Shown here in pieces: positions 35,480 through 45,724 of a DNA stretch of 64,000 nucleotides (the stretch's first letter is position 1; each line of letters starts with the position of its first letter). The position numbers and the translations under genes are program-made. A model generated the notes under the pieces. It saw only the letters and a program-made list of their open reading frames with translations. It did not search any database and was not told the DNA's origin. This stretch comes from Bacteroidota bacterium (lineage in GTDB: Bacteria > Bacteroidota > Bacteroidia > AKYH767-A > OLB10): NCBI GenBank assembly GCA_016713445.1, contig JADJPB010000017.1, forward strand, positions 1 through 64,000. The letters run 5' to 3'.

Positions 35480-36694
35480 ATGAAAAGCAATAAACCGGCA
35501 CTCTCTTTTATTTTTGTTACAATGCTGGTGGATATCATAGGTCTCGGTATTATTTTACCCGTGCTTCCTGCGTTAATTCAAGAATTAACCGGAGGAACTA
35601 TCAGTGATGCTTCAAAGTATGGTGGCTGGATGATGTTCGCTTATGCAATCATGCAGTTTTTGTTTTCCCCGATTGTAGGTGGATTGAGTGATCGCTAGGG
35701 TCGGCGACCAATCTTACTTATATCGCTCTTTGGTTTTGGGCTGGATTATTTATTTCTTGCATTTGCACCTACCATTACATGGCTGTTTGTTGGTAGATTG
35801 TTATCTGGAATAGGTGGAGCAAGTATCACCACAGCAACAGCATATATCGCCGATATCAGTACTCCTGAAAAGCGTGCTCAAAATTTTGGAATCGTTGGCA
35901 TGGCATTCGGCATCGGATTTATTGTGGGGCCTGTGCTTGGTGGGATTTTAGGAGAGTTCGGTTCACGAATTCCCTTTTTTGCTGCGGCAGGAATAACATT
36001 TCTTAATTGGCTCTATGGTTATTTTGTTTTACCGGAATCTCTAAGAGCGGAGAACAGAAGAAAGTTCGAATGGAAAAGAGCGAATCCTATTGGCTCTCTA
36101 AAACACCTGGGTCGTTATCCCGTAATTTTGGGGTTGGTGGCATCCTTAGTGCTGATTTATATTGCCGCTCATTCCGTTCAAAGTACCTGGACATTCTTTA
36201 CTATCGAAAGGTTTAATTGGAGCAAAGCAATGGTAGGATACTCTCTGGGAATGGCTGGTCTCTGTGTAGCGATTGTGCAAGGTGGCTTAATTCGAATTAT
36301 TAATCCACGATTAGGACCCAACCGTTCAGTGTATGTCGGCATGATGATGTATACTATCGGATTAACATTGTTTGCATTCAGTAATCAAGCCTGGATGATG
36401 TTTGTGTTTTTAATTCCGTATTGTTTAGGTGGAATTGCCGGACCTTCACTACAAGGAATTATTTCCAATCAAGTACCCGCAAATGAACAAGGTGAATTAC
36501 AAGGAGCTCTTACCAGTCTAATCAGTGTGACGTCGATTATTGGTCCGCCTTTGATGACTAATCTTTTCGCTTACTTTACTAGGGAAAATGGAGTAATATA
36601 TTTTCCGGGTGCCGCATTCTTGATGGGCGCTATCTTAGTTTCAATAAGTGGTATCTTAGCATGGCGAACATTGTCCGGTAGATTTATTAAGTAA
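35480..36694 (+). pseudogene. MFS drug/H+ antiporter (TetA-like) interrupted by an in-frame TAG
   Basis: The 405-codon frame encodes a 12-helix major facilitator of the TCR/Tet drug-efflux type: helix 1 FVTMLVDIIGLGIILPVLP, motif A GGLSDR*GRRP, helix 4 FVGRLLSGIGGASITTATAYIAD (given in part) and the usual C-terminal half. A TAG at 35696-35698 falls exactly at the variable aromatic position of motif A, where Phe, Tyr or Trp is usual. No frameshift is needed to continue, so a single base substitution explains it. It may be a real null allele or a base-call error. TAG is a normal stop in neighbouring genes, so recoding is unlikely. A perfect -7-like TATTTTTG lies at 35431-35438, without a clear -33. 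Confidence 0.85.
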
Positions 36695-36703
36695 ATGAGT
36701 AGA

Positions 36704-37286
36704 ATGAGAAAATATATTATTGATAAATCATGTTGTGTCTTTTTTGTGCTGCTGATTTTTCTGCAGATGTAACAGCACAATCGGTTTATAAAATGCCTTC
36801 GTTTAGCGGAAAAACTATCGATAATAAAATCATTGACAGTACCTACTTCAAGGATAAAATTACATTCATTAGTTTTTCTATATCGGATGTGGACCTTGTA
36901 TGAAAGAAATTCCGGTTCTTAATAAATTGTATGATCATTTTAAAGGAACCAAGTTTCAACTTCTTGCCATAGCTCCGCATACACCTTCTCAATTAATTTC
37001 TTTTAATAGTGTCGACTCTATGACTAAAATAGCTGTTGCAAGCAAGTATCGAACAGAATCTATTCGTTATCCGATATTACCCGAATGCCCGGAAGATGGA
37101 AGTCAAGGCATGAATCCTAAATGTTATCTTATCTCTTCTTTATTTGGCGTGAACTCTTATCCTACTTCCGTTGTCATTAATGAAAAGCATGAAATATTAA
37201 TGACAACAGAGGGTTTTCCTATGCGCCAAAATGATGAGGAAACATATCTGGAAATGATGAAAATGATAAATGAGTATTTGAAGTAA
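36704..37286 (+). CDS. TlpA/AhpC-like thiol-disulfide oxidoreductase, two frameshifts
   Basis: Once two frames are joined, a ~194-residue exported redoxin emerges: hydrophobic signal MRKYIIDKS...VLLIF, then SADVTAQSVYKMPSFSG, then ITFISF-FYIGCGPCMKEIP with the CGPC active site, and a thioredoxin fold ending in GVNSYPTSVVINEKHEI. The breaks lie at T runs of five (36756-36760 and 36873-36877). One extra T in each restores the frame, pointing to homopolymer miscalls. It would act in the periplasm on thiols or disulfides. ATG 36695 is an alternative start. The uninterrupted frame from 36900 covers only the C-terminal 128 residues. Confidence 0.75.
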
Positions 37287-37479
37287 ACCATTTAATTATT
37301 GTATTGGTCGATGATTTTTGAATGCCTGTCGTTTATGCCTTTTTCGTATGCTTCAATATATTAATTTAGCCTTAATTAAAACTGTCTGTTAAGAAGTGAT
37401 TATTGAAAGACGGAAATGATGTCTTTGATTCATTCGGACATCCATTGAAATTGTTTAGAAATTGATTAAATAAAATATC

Positions 37480-40400
37480 ATGTTGAAAAGAATTCTTGTA
37501 GTATCACTGATGTTGTTGATGGTCACGCCATCCTTCTCTCAAAAGAAAAAGTCTGGAAATGTAGCTTCTAAAGATACTGTTTTTAATTCCAGTCTGCTTA
37601 GCGGATTTATATTTCGCTCTATTGGTCCTGCTGTAACTAGCGGTCGGGTCTCGGATATCGAAGTGAATCCGAATAATTTTAATGAATATTATGTGGCTGC
37701 CGCTTCTGGTGGTGTTTGGAAAACGATAAATGCCGGGATTACCTATTCTCCGGTTTTTGATAAGGAAGGATCTTATTCGATCGGTTGTGTAACCATCGAC
37801 CCTAACAATACAAATGTGGTTTGGGTGGGAACAGGTGAAAATAATAATCAACGAAGTGTTGCTTATGGTGATGGTGTATATAAGACGGAAGATGGAGGTA
37901 AGAGTTGGAAAAATATGCGTCTGAAGAATTCAGAACATACTGGAATGATTCTCGTTGATCCCTCAAATTCGGATGTAGTGTATGTGGCTGCGTATGGTCC
38001 GTTGTGGAGTGCTGGTGGTGATCGTGGAATTTATAAAACAACAGATGGCGGAAAAACATGGAACAATATTTTATCCGTGAGCGAGAATACAGGTTTCAAT
38101 GAAATTCACATGGATCCAAGAAATAGTAAGGTATTGTACGCAACTGCTCATCAAAGGCGTCGTCAAGGATTCACGTATATCAGTGGCGGACCAGAATCAG
38201 GAGTTTATAAAAGTACCGATGCAGGAACAACGTGGAATAAAATTCACAAAGGTTTGCCGGAGGGAGATTTGGGAAGAATAGGAATGACCATCTCGCCTGC
38301 TAACCCAGATGTATTGTACATCATGATTGAAACAAGTGATAAACGTGGAGGGACTTTTCGCTCCAAGGATCGTGGAGCTAGCTGGGAAAGACGAGGGGAT
38401 TTAAACACTAGCGGTAATTATTATGTGGAAATTTTTGCAGATCCCAAGAATGTAGATAAGCTTTATTCAATGGATTTTTTCATTACCGTTTCCACAGATG
38501 CTGGTAAAACGTTTAAAGCTGTAGGTGAAAAATACAAGCATGTCGATAATCATGCGATGTGGATCAATCCGAATAATACAGATCATTTTTTATCCGGATG
38601 CGATGGTGGATTGTATGAAACTTTTGATCATGGCGCCAACTGGGAATTTAAAACAAATTTACCCATTACGCAGTTTTATAAAGTCGCTGTCGATAACGCA
38701 ACTCCATTCTATAATGTTTATGGAGGAACGCAAGATAATAATACTTTGGGTGGTCCATCCAGAACGAAGAGCGCTAATGGAATTCATAACATGAATTGGT
38801 TTGTAACCGTTGGGGGAGATGGATTTGAAACCGTAGTAGATCCAAAAGATCCGAATATTGTTTATTCCCAATGGCAGTATGGTGGATTAGTGCGTTATGA
38901 TAAGAAAAGTGGCGAAGCATTAGATATAAAACCGGTTGAAGGCGAAAATGAACCTGCCTTGAGATGGAATTGGGATTCGCCAATTATTATTTCACGTCAC
39001 AACAATTCTCGATTGTATTTCGGTGCTAACAAACTATTCCGTACCGATGATCGCGGGGAAAACTGGACTGCAATCAGTGGTGATTTGTCTCGACAAATTG
39101 ACCGAAATAAATTACCGGTCATGGGTAAAGTGTGGAGCATGGATGCTGTTGCTAAAAATCAATCTACCGATATCTACGGACAATTAGTGTCTATTGCTGA
39201 ATCGCCCTTCGATGAAAATCATTTAGTAGTAGGAACAGATGATGGTTTAATTCATGTTACAACGGATGGAGGAAAAAATTGGACAAGAACAGAATCTTTC
39301 CCTGGTGTTCCCGATCGTACGTACGTAAATCAAATAGTAGCATCTCGTCATGATCAGAATGTGTTTTATGCAACCTTCAATCATCACCGTTATGGCGACT
39401 TCAAGCCGTATATTTATAAGAGTGTAGATGGAGGAAGATCGTGGTCATCTATCTCCAATAATCTTCCCGAAAGAGGAAGTACATATTGTATGGTCGAAGA
39501 TCCCATTAACAAAAATTTACTTTTTGTAGGAACTGAATTCGGAGTGTTTTGTAGTATCGATGGCGGCAATCGTTGGGTGCAGATGAAAGGCGGACTTCCA
39601 ACTGTTGCTGTGCGTGATATCGAAATTCAAGAGCGCGAAAGTGATTTAGTATTAGCTACGTTCGGACGAGGTTTTTATATTCTAGATGACTATTCTCCTC
39701 TTCGTAAAATGAAGGTAGAAGACTTAGATCTCACAGCGACGATTTATCCGATCAAAGAGGCGGTTCAGTTTGTGGAGTACCAGGAACATGGATTTCCGTT
39801 AAAAGGATTCTTAGGGGAAGGCTTTTTTGCTTGCGAGAATCCAAAGTTAGGTGCCGTATTCACTACTATCTAAAGGACGACATTAAGACCATCAAGGAAA
39901 AAAGGCAAGAGCGCGAAAAGGAAAATATAAAGAAAGGAAATCCTGTTTATTACCCTTCAGCTGATTCCATTCGTTTGGAAGATAATCAGTCAGAGCCATA
40001 TTTGGTTTTTGTAATTAAGGATGCTAACGGTATGCCTGTACGAAATATTAAGACAGCACCAAAGAAGGGCTTGAAACGTATTGTATGGGATATGAGATAC
40101 AGCGCCAGCGATCCAGTAAGTTTTTATAAGCCCGATCCAAACAATCCATGGGATTTAGGTCCACAAGGATCTATGGTTATGCCTGGCAATTATTCAGTTT
40201 CTCTAACAAAAGTGGAGGATGGGATCATGACAGAATTAGTAGCATCACAGCCATTCAGTATTCGCAGTCTGAATTTAAATGCATTTAGTACAAGCGATAA
40301 AAAAGCTTATGATGATTTCTGCAAGCAAGTTTCTGAATTAAGAAGAGCTGTAGGAAGCACTAACGAATATAAGAATGAAATAAATAATAAAGTGAAGTTC

Positions 40401-40763
40401 ATTAAACAAGCATTGGTTGAAATGTCCAATTCAACTCCAGCATTAGTAAAGAGTGTAGAAGATCTCGAAGCCAAAATGGATGCATTTATTTTAAAATTAA
40501 ATGGGGATGGATCTTTAGCAAAACGTGAATTTGAAACCCCTCCCTCCATCAATAATCGCGTAGGTAGTATCGAGGGTGCAATGTGGAGTTCTACAACAGC
40601 TCCAACTGGAACCATGAAAAAATCATTTGCGATTGCTGATAAAGAACTGAAGCAAGTTATCATAGATTTGAAGTCAATTGGTAACGACATGCAGAGCATA
40701 GAAGCTATGCTCGATCAATTAAAAGCTCCACATACTCCGGGAAGAACGCCGTTTACGAAGTAG
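37480..40763 (+). CDS. VPS10/sortilin-type propeller protein (glycosidase-like), one frameshift
   Basis: Joined across a break, this is a ~1094-residue exported protein. The signal peptide (1-20) ends at SFSQK. About 35-740 is a double or large propeller with Asp-box repeats (TEDGGKSWKN, TTDGGKTWNN, STDAGTTWNK, TTDGGKNWTR, SVDGGRSWSS). The frame stops at 39873, but GAVFT and YYLKDDIKTIKEKR continue in the next frame, with one base missing near 39863-39866. The remainder (about 800-1094) is an Ig-like strand domain (GLKRIVWDMRYS) and an alpha-helical tail. There is no sorting domain. Such proteins are annotated as glycosyl hydrolases on weak grounds; I would not claim an activity. A strong terminator follows. 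Confidence 0.8.
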
Positions 40764-40793
40764 GAGCAGGAATTTCTTAGTTCTTAGGATTTC

Positions 40794-40828
40794 GAGGATC
40801 AGGATGTATTTCCTGATCCTCTTTTTTT
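40794..40828 (+). terminator. Terminator after the VPS10-type gene
   Basis: gaggatcagga (40794-40804) and tcctgatcctc (40811-40821) form a perfect 11-bp stem with a 6-nt loop, followed by seven T. It is the clearest intrinsic terminator in the window. Confidence 0.92.
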
Positions 40829-40907
40829 ATAAAAAGAACATTTTTATATCAATTTATTCGAAGAGTTCATTTTTAGCTTCATATCTTTGTAGATCACAAA
40901 TAACGCC

Positions 40908-41929
40908 ATGCAAAAAGTAAAAATCATACTCCTCCTTACATTTTTTTTCTTTGCCGCTCAAACTTCTGCGCAACGAAAAGAAATGAGTTTGGTGAATTGG
41001 ATAACCTTGCAAGAGGCACAGGAGGCTGTATTAAAACAACCCAAACCCATTCTACTTGATTTTTATACGGATTGGTGTGGATGGTGTAAACGAATGATGG
41101 CTACTACTTATTCTGATTCGTCGATTGCTTTTTATTTGAATCAAAATTTTTATTCGGTAAAGTTCGATGCAGAAGGAAAAGATACCGTCGTCTTTCAAGG
41201 GAAGACCTATGCGCCAACCAGCATGAGCCCTAAAACACCACACCCCTTAGCCGTGGAATTACTTCAAGGAAAATTGATGTATCCAAGCACGCTTTTTTTA
41301 AATGGATTTGATCCTAAGAAAAATGAATTTCAAATAAAATTGTTAGCTCCAGGTTATTTAGACCGGGAGAAAATTGAACCAATTTTAATTTTTACGTTGG
41401 AAAATGTTTATCGAAATACTTCTTTAGATGATTTTACAGCGTCCTTTAATACGGCTTTTAGGGATACAACTGTCGATGCAAAGCTCTTAAACATGAAATG
41501 GAAGTTTCCTGAAAATGTTTTTGATGGAAATTATAAAAGTTCAAAAAAGAAATTGGTGTTTATGCATACCTATTGGTGTAATTCATGCAAGGTAATGCAA
41601 CGCGGTGTTTTTACAGATTCTCTACTAAATAAGCCATTGGAAAAGTTTGATCTTGTTGACTTCAACCCTGAACTAAAAGCACCTTTATTTTGGAGAGATA
41701 GTTTATATCAGAAGTTACCACAAGACAAATTCCCTTTCATCCACTCTCTTTGAAATTCACTAAGAATAATTTTATTCTACCAAGTCTTACAATTCTGGAT
41801 GAACAAGATCAAATCATCGATGCCATTCCTTTTTTCTTGGAACCGAAGGTGCTCTCTGAAATCCTCACGTATTATGGTGAGGATATCTACCAAAAAATGA
41901 GTTGGGCCGATTTTAAGAAAACGAACTAG
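40908..41929 (+). CDS. Secreted protein with two thioredoxin domains, one frameshift
   Basis: Joined across a break, the product is ~340 residues. The signal peptide (1-21) ends at TSAQR. The first thioredoxin-like domain has DFYTDWCGWCKRM (CGWC) and a cis-Pro region YPSTLFLNG. The second has HTYWCNSCKVM (CNSC). The frame stops at 41753, but FHPLSLKFTKNNFILPSLTIL follows in the next frame to a TAG at 41927-41929, supplying the cis-Pro part of domain two. One base is missing in aaattccc near 41728-41734. Probably a periplasmic disulfide reductase or isomerase. A -7-like TATCTTTG is at 40882-40889. Confidence 0.8.
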
Positions 41930-41975
41930 AGATAAACTATAATTAGGTAAAACTAAGTTTTTCTTACCTAAGAAT

Positions 41976-42016
41976 AAATCCGTGATAATCCGATTTATCC
42001 GTGTAATCCGTGTTCC
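41976..42016. repeat. 'aatccgtg' phrase repeat in the spacer
   Basis: Four imperfect copies of (a)atccg(tg) in tandem: aaatccgtg, ataatccga, tttatccgtg, taatccgtg. The phrase lies in the spacer before the cyclophilin gene and has no open frame. Confidence 0.7.
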
Positions 42017-42107
42017 TTTTTATTAAACATAAAGGGAAATAATTTTCTTTTTTTATTAAAAATCAGTAGCCCACCAGATCATGATAAAAAATCGTTATTT
42101 TTATATC

Positions 42108-43532
42108 ATGAAAAAATGCCTACTCTCTCTCGTTCTTCTCTTTAGTCTATCCACTTCAGCCCTCTTCGCTCAAGGAATCGATAAGCCTATTTATCAAATT
42201 GTAACCCATCGTGACACCGCTTATTTGGGAACTTTCACTGTGGAATTATTTCCACTCATCGCCCCCAATCATGTGCACATGTTTGATAGTTTGGTGAGCA
42301 CGCAATTTTTCGACAGTACAGCTTTTCATCGCGTCGTACCCGGGTTCGTGATTCAGGGCGGCGATCCAAATACCATCAGTGGACCAATGAGTACCTGGGG
42401 ACAAGGACAACCTTGGCAACCTACAGTAAATGCGGAATTTAGTACAGTTCGTCACCTGCGTGGAATTTTGGGCGCAGCAAGAGACACAGATCCGAATAGT
42501 GCGAATTCGCAATTTTACATCTGTGTGGCACCAGCTACATTTTTAGATGGCAACTACACCGTGTATGGAAAAGTAACCAATGGGATGTCCGTTGTAGATA
42601 CGATCGTGCTTTCTCCACGTGATGTAAACGATATTCCACTTCAAAAAATCACAATGTTTGTTACTTATATCGGCGTGAATGATACGGTGCCTGCTGCTCC
42701 TTCATTAGTTTCTCCCGCAAATAATTCAACGAATATAAGTAATGGTCAGTTTTTTAATTGGACTGCAGTACCGGGAGCTGTAATGTATACTTTACAATTT
42801 TCAACAGATTCTTTGTTCTCTACCATTGCCTTTGAAAGAACTGCTGGAACCAATACAGCTAATGCCCCTCAACTTCCTGGATCTAATACATATTTTTGGA
42901 GAGTAAAGGCAAATAACGGCGGACATGAAAGTGTATTTTCGAATGTATGGAAATTTACGACGTTAACCGGAGCGGTAACTTTAATTAGTCCGCCTGATTC
43001 TGAAACAAATATATTTGTAAATCCATTGTTTGAATGGTCTTCAGTTGCGGGTGCCGACAATTATCAATTACAAGTCGCTACAACAGTTACCTTCAGTGGT
43101 GTTAGTTTAGTGTATAATCAATTGGGAATTACAAATACCTATCAGCAAGTTCCCGCATTAAATGCCAATACACAATATTATTGGAGAGTAAAAAGTTTTA
43201 ATGGAGCGATTGCCGGTTACCTTTCAACTCGCTTTACTTTTGAAACGGGAACTGCAACAGGAATCCTTTCTGCACAAGAAGAAGATGTTATTACTTCAAT
43301 CTACCCCAATCCTGCTGCGCAACAATTAAACGTTGAGTTGAAAATGAAAGACAAAGCTCCTCTTCGTATGAATTTAAAAGACGTACAAGGAAAAATTGTT
43401 TGGAGTCAGGAATATAAATTTGCCGAAGAATTACAAGTGAAGATTGATCTTAGTACATTTTCTAAGGGACTTTATTTATTAGAAGTTCAACAGGGAACTT
43501 ATTTTGTTTCAGAGAAAATTATAGTGGAGTAA
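42108..43532 (+). CDS. Secreted cyclophilin-type peptidyl-prolyl isomerase with Fn3-like modules and T9SS sorting domain
   Basis: A 474-residue protein. The signal peptide (1-22) ends at ALFAQ. The cyclophilin domain (about 25-185) keeps FHRVVPGFVIQGGD with the catalytic Arg, NSANSQFYICVA and LDGNYTVYGKV. Two Fn3-like modules follow (about 195-290 and 295-380), sharing SPANNSTNIS/SPPDSETNIF and YWRVK. The type A sorting domain is at about 405-474 (IYPNPAAQQLN ... KGLYLLEV). It would catalyse X-Pro isomerisation of surface or secreted proteins, an unusual location. ATG 42108 precedes the signal peptide directly; 42081 is rejected. rpiB starts 26 nt downstream. Confidence 0.88.
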   Translation: MKKCLLSLVLLFSLSTSALFAQGIDKPIYQIVTHRDTAYLGTFTVELFPLIAPNHVHMFDSLVSTQFFDSTAFHRVVPGFVIQGGDPNTISGPMSTWGQGQPWQPTVNAEFSTVRHLRGILGAARDTDPNSANSQFYICVAPATFLDGNYTVYGKVTNGMSVVDTIVLSPRDVNDIPLQKITMFVTYIGVNDTVPAAPSLVSPANNSTNISNGQFFNWTAVPGAVMYTLQFSTDSLFSTIAFERTAGTNTANAPQLPGSNTYFWRVKANNGGHESVFSNVWKFTTLTGAVTLISPPDSETNIFVNPLFEWSSVAGADNYQLQVATTVTFSGVSLVYNQLGITNTYQQVPALNANTQYYWRVKSFNGAIAGYLSTRFTFETGTATGILSAQEEDVITSIYPNPAAQQLNVELKMKDKAPLRMNLKDVQGKIVWSQEYKFAEELQVKIDLSTFSKGLYLLEVQQGTYFVSEKIIVE

Positions 43533-43558
43533 ATAATAACTTAAACATAAAAGCCATA

Positions 43559-43987
43559 ATGAATTTCCACATCGGATCCGATCATGCCGGATATGACATG
43601 AAAGAAGTAGTGAAGAAATATTTAATTTCTTTAGGACATACTTGTACCGATTATGGTACAAACAGTTCCGCAAGCACTGATTATCCCGATTATGCGCATG
43701 CCGTGGCTTCTGCTGTGGAAGGGGAATCGGATGGTCGTGGTATTCTGCTTTGCGGAAGTGCAAATGGTGTCTGTATGACAGCGAATAAGCACGCGGGTAT
43801 TCGCGCTGCCCTCTGCTGGACAACAGAAATTGCTTCTTTGGCTCGTCAACATAATAATGCAAATATTTTGTGTATCCCAGCGCGCTTTATAAGTGATGAT
43901 GTTACACGAGAAATGGTAGTGGCATTTGTGAATGTTGAATTCGAAGGCGGTCGTCATCAATTGAGAGTAGATAAAATTTCTTGTTGA
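43559..43987 (+). CDS. rpiB: Ribose-5-phosphate isomerase B
   Basis: A 142-residue cytoplasmic enzyme interconverting ribose 5-phosphate and ribulose 5-phosphate in the pentose phosphate pathway. Landmarks are IGSDHAGYDMKE at the start, DYPDYAHAVA, LLCGSANGVCMTANK around the active-site Cys region, RAALCWT and ARQHNNANILCIPAR. Length is typical. It is followed after 9 nt by the aminotransferase gene and then by the sulfotransferase gene, which makes a likely three-gene transcript. Confidence 0.93.
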   Translation: MNFHIGSDHAGYDMKEVVKKYLISLGHTCTDYGTNSSASTDYPDYAHAVASAVEGESDGRGILLCGSANGVCMTANKHAGIRAALCWTTEIASLARQHNNANILCIPARFISDDVTREMVVAFVNVEFEGGRHQLRVDKISC

Positions 43988-43996
43988 TATCCGTCA

Positions 43997-44920
43997 ATGA
44001 TAACAGGTACTCATACCGCAGAACACGATTCGCGCAATGATTCGATTTTAATATTTATTAATGACGAGTTGTTTCCGCGCTCAGAAGCAAAAATTTCAGT
44101 TTTTGATAGTGGTTATTTGGTCGGCGATGGTATTTGGGAAGCGGTAAGATTGTATGATGGGGTTTTGGTGTTTTTAGATCAGCATCTAAATCGACTTTGG
44201 AGCGCAGCAGCAAGTGTCGGACTCGATTTGAAAATGACGAAGACCGATTTGAAAGCGAAAATTCAACGCACCCTCGATGCCAATCAAATGACGGATAAAG
44301 TACATGTGCGCATTATGATTACTCGTGGCTTCAAAAAAACGCCATCGCAAGATCCTAGACTTACCATCAGTGGACCCAATGTGGTGATTATCGCAGAGCA
44401 TAAAACAGCCTCAAAAGAAGTTCTGCAAAAAGGAATTGCATTATTCACCAGCACCATTCGTAGAGGCTCACCCGATTACCTGGATCCTAGATTAAATTGT
44501 CACAGTAAATTACACGAAGTGCAAGCCCTCATTCAAGCATTGGAAGCGGGTGCTGATGAAGCACTGATGCTCGATGTAAATGGTTTTGTTTCTACCTGCA
44601 ATGCCACCAACTTTTTTATTGTTCGCGGCAATGAAGTGTGGACATCCACCGGAAAATATTGCATGAATGGAATTACAAGAGAAAATGTGATTCGTGTTTG
44701 TGAAATACATAAGATAGTTTGTCATCAAAAAGATTTTTCGCTGTTCGATGTCTATAGCGCTGATGAAGCATTTGCAACAGGAACATTTGGTGGACTTACG
44801 CCTATCGTAAAAATTGATGGTCGTGTTATTGGGAATGGTAAACCCGGAGCTGTTACTGCGCAATTGAGTGAATGGTATGCCGCCTTAGTAAAGGACGAAG
44901 TAAAAAGAGCTAAAGAATAA
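43997..44920 (+). CDS. Class IV aminotransferase (BCAT / D-amino-acid aminotransferase fold)
   Basis: A 307-residue cytoplasmic PLP enzyme. Landmarks are ISVFDSGYLVGDGIWEAVRLYDG (given in part), the HVRIMITRG strand, the PLP-binding Lys in LNCHSKLHEVQAL (K171), and FGGLTPIVKIDGR near the end. In BCATs and related enzymes the GxVxE...N segment carries a Glu that contacts the PLP ring nitrogen. Here the segment reads GFVSTCNATNFF, with Thr at about 200. That may alter the reaction or reflect a subfamily. The substrate cannot be assigned; branched-chain aminotransferase or aminodeoxychorismate lyase are alternatives. The sulfotransferase gene starts 8 nt downstream. Confidence 0.82.
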   Translation: MITGTHTAEHDSRNDSILIFINDELFPRSEAKISVFDSGYLVGDGIWEAVRLYDGVLVFLDQHLNRLWSAAASVGLDLKMTKTDLKAKIQRTLDANQMTDKVHVRIMITRGFKKTPSQDPRLTISGPNVVIIAEHKTASKEVLQKGIALFTSTIRRGSPDYLDPRLNCHSKLHEVQALIQALEAGADEALMLDVNGFVSTCNATNFFIVRGNEVWTSTGKYCMNGITRENVIRVCEIHKIVCHQKDFSLFDVYSADEAFATGTFGGLTPIVKIDGRVIGNGKPGAVTAQLSEWYAALVKDEVKRAKE

Positions 44921-44928
44921 TTTATTTA

Positions 44929-45657
44929 ATGTCGAGTAAAAATTACAAGAGAATTTGTTTATGGTCGGGCCCTAGAAATATATCCACGGCTCTGATGTAT
45001 TCTTTTGCGCAACGTCCCGATACCGTTGTTTACGATGAACCTTTGTATGGACACTATTTAAATAATACGCCTGCAAAAAATTATCATCCCGGAGCTGATG
45101 AAGTTTTATCCACTATGGAAACCGATGGTGAAAAAGTCATTGATATGATGATGGGAGATCATCCCAAAGAAGTGGTCTTTTTTAAAAACATGGGACATCA
45201 TCTTTTGAAATTAAATACTTCTTTCATGCGTTCAGTTTGTAATGTAATCTTGACACGTGATCCCGCAGAAGTAATCCCATCCTTTGCTAAGGAAATAGAA
45301 AATCCTAGTATGGTTGATATTGGATTTGAAACGCAAGTGAATTTATTGAACTTGCTGAACAAAATGAAAGCACAAGTAATCGTTGTCGACTCTAATACCA
45401 TCTTAAAAAATCCAGGGCAAGAATTGGATAAATTATGTAATACAATCGGAATTCCTTTTTTTAAGGAAATGTTGGCATGGAAACCGGGCCCTCGTCCTGA
45501 AGACGGTATTTGGGCGAAGTATTGGTATAAAAATGTTCATGCCTCTAACGGTTTTCAACCATATAAAATGAGGGAAATTATTTTGGATGAGACTTTACAA
45601 CCTTTGTATCAGAGAGCTATGCCGTTCTATAAACAGTTGATGGAGTTTTCTCAGTAG
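44929..45657 (+). CDS. Sulfotransferase-family protein paired with the aminotransferase
   Basis: A 242-residue P-loop protein. WSGPRNIST (12-20) matches the 5'-phosphosulfate-binding loop of PAPS-dependent sulfotransferases, and ILTRDPAEVIPSF (107-119) matches the 3'-phosphate-binding strand and helix. Acceptor substrate unknown. It starts 8 nt after the aminotransferase gene and is certainly co-transcribed by position. I recall plant 'BCAT-like' proteins in which a sulfotransferase-like domain is fused to an aminotransferase domain, which would support a joint role, but I cannot verify that here. Confidence 0.8.
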   Translation: MSSKNYKRICLWSGPRNISTALMYSFAQRPDTVVYDEPLYGHYLNNTPAKNYHPGADEVLSTMETDGEKVIDMMMGDHPKEVVFFKNMGHHLLKLNTSFMRSVCNVILTRDPAEVIPSFAKEIENPSMVDIGFETQVNLLNLLNKMKAQVIVVDSNTILKNPGQELDKLCNTIGIPFFKEMLAWKPGPRPEDGIWAKYWYKNVHASNGFQPYKMREIILDETLQPLYQRAMPFYKQLMEFSQ

Positions 45658-45724
45658 ATACTAAATCCCAAGTATTAGGGGTGACGGCAGGCTAAGAATG
45701 AAATTTAATTTATTAATTTTGAAA

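Noticed and set aside
35480..36694. TAG as a recoded sense codon (amber suppression or pyrrolysine)
   Set aside because: TAG ends normal genes nearby (for example at 29202 and 41929) and no other in-frame TAG with conserved continuation was found.
36900..37286. A free-standing 128-residue gene
   Set aside because: It lacks the CGPC thioredoxin N-terminus that is present immediately upstream in another frame; it is the end of the TlpA-like gene.
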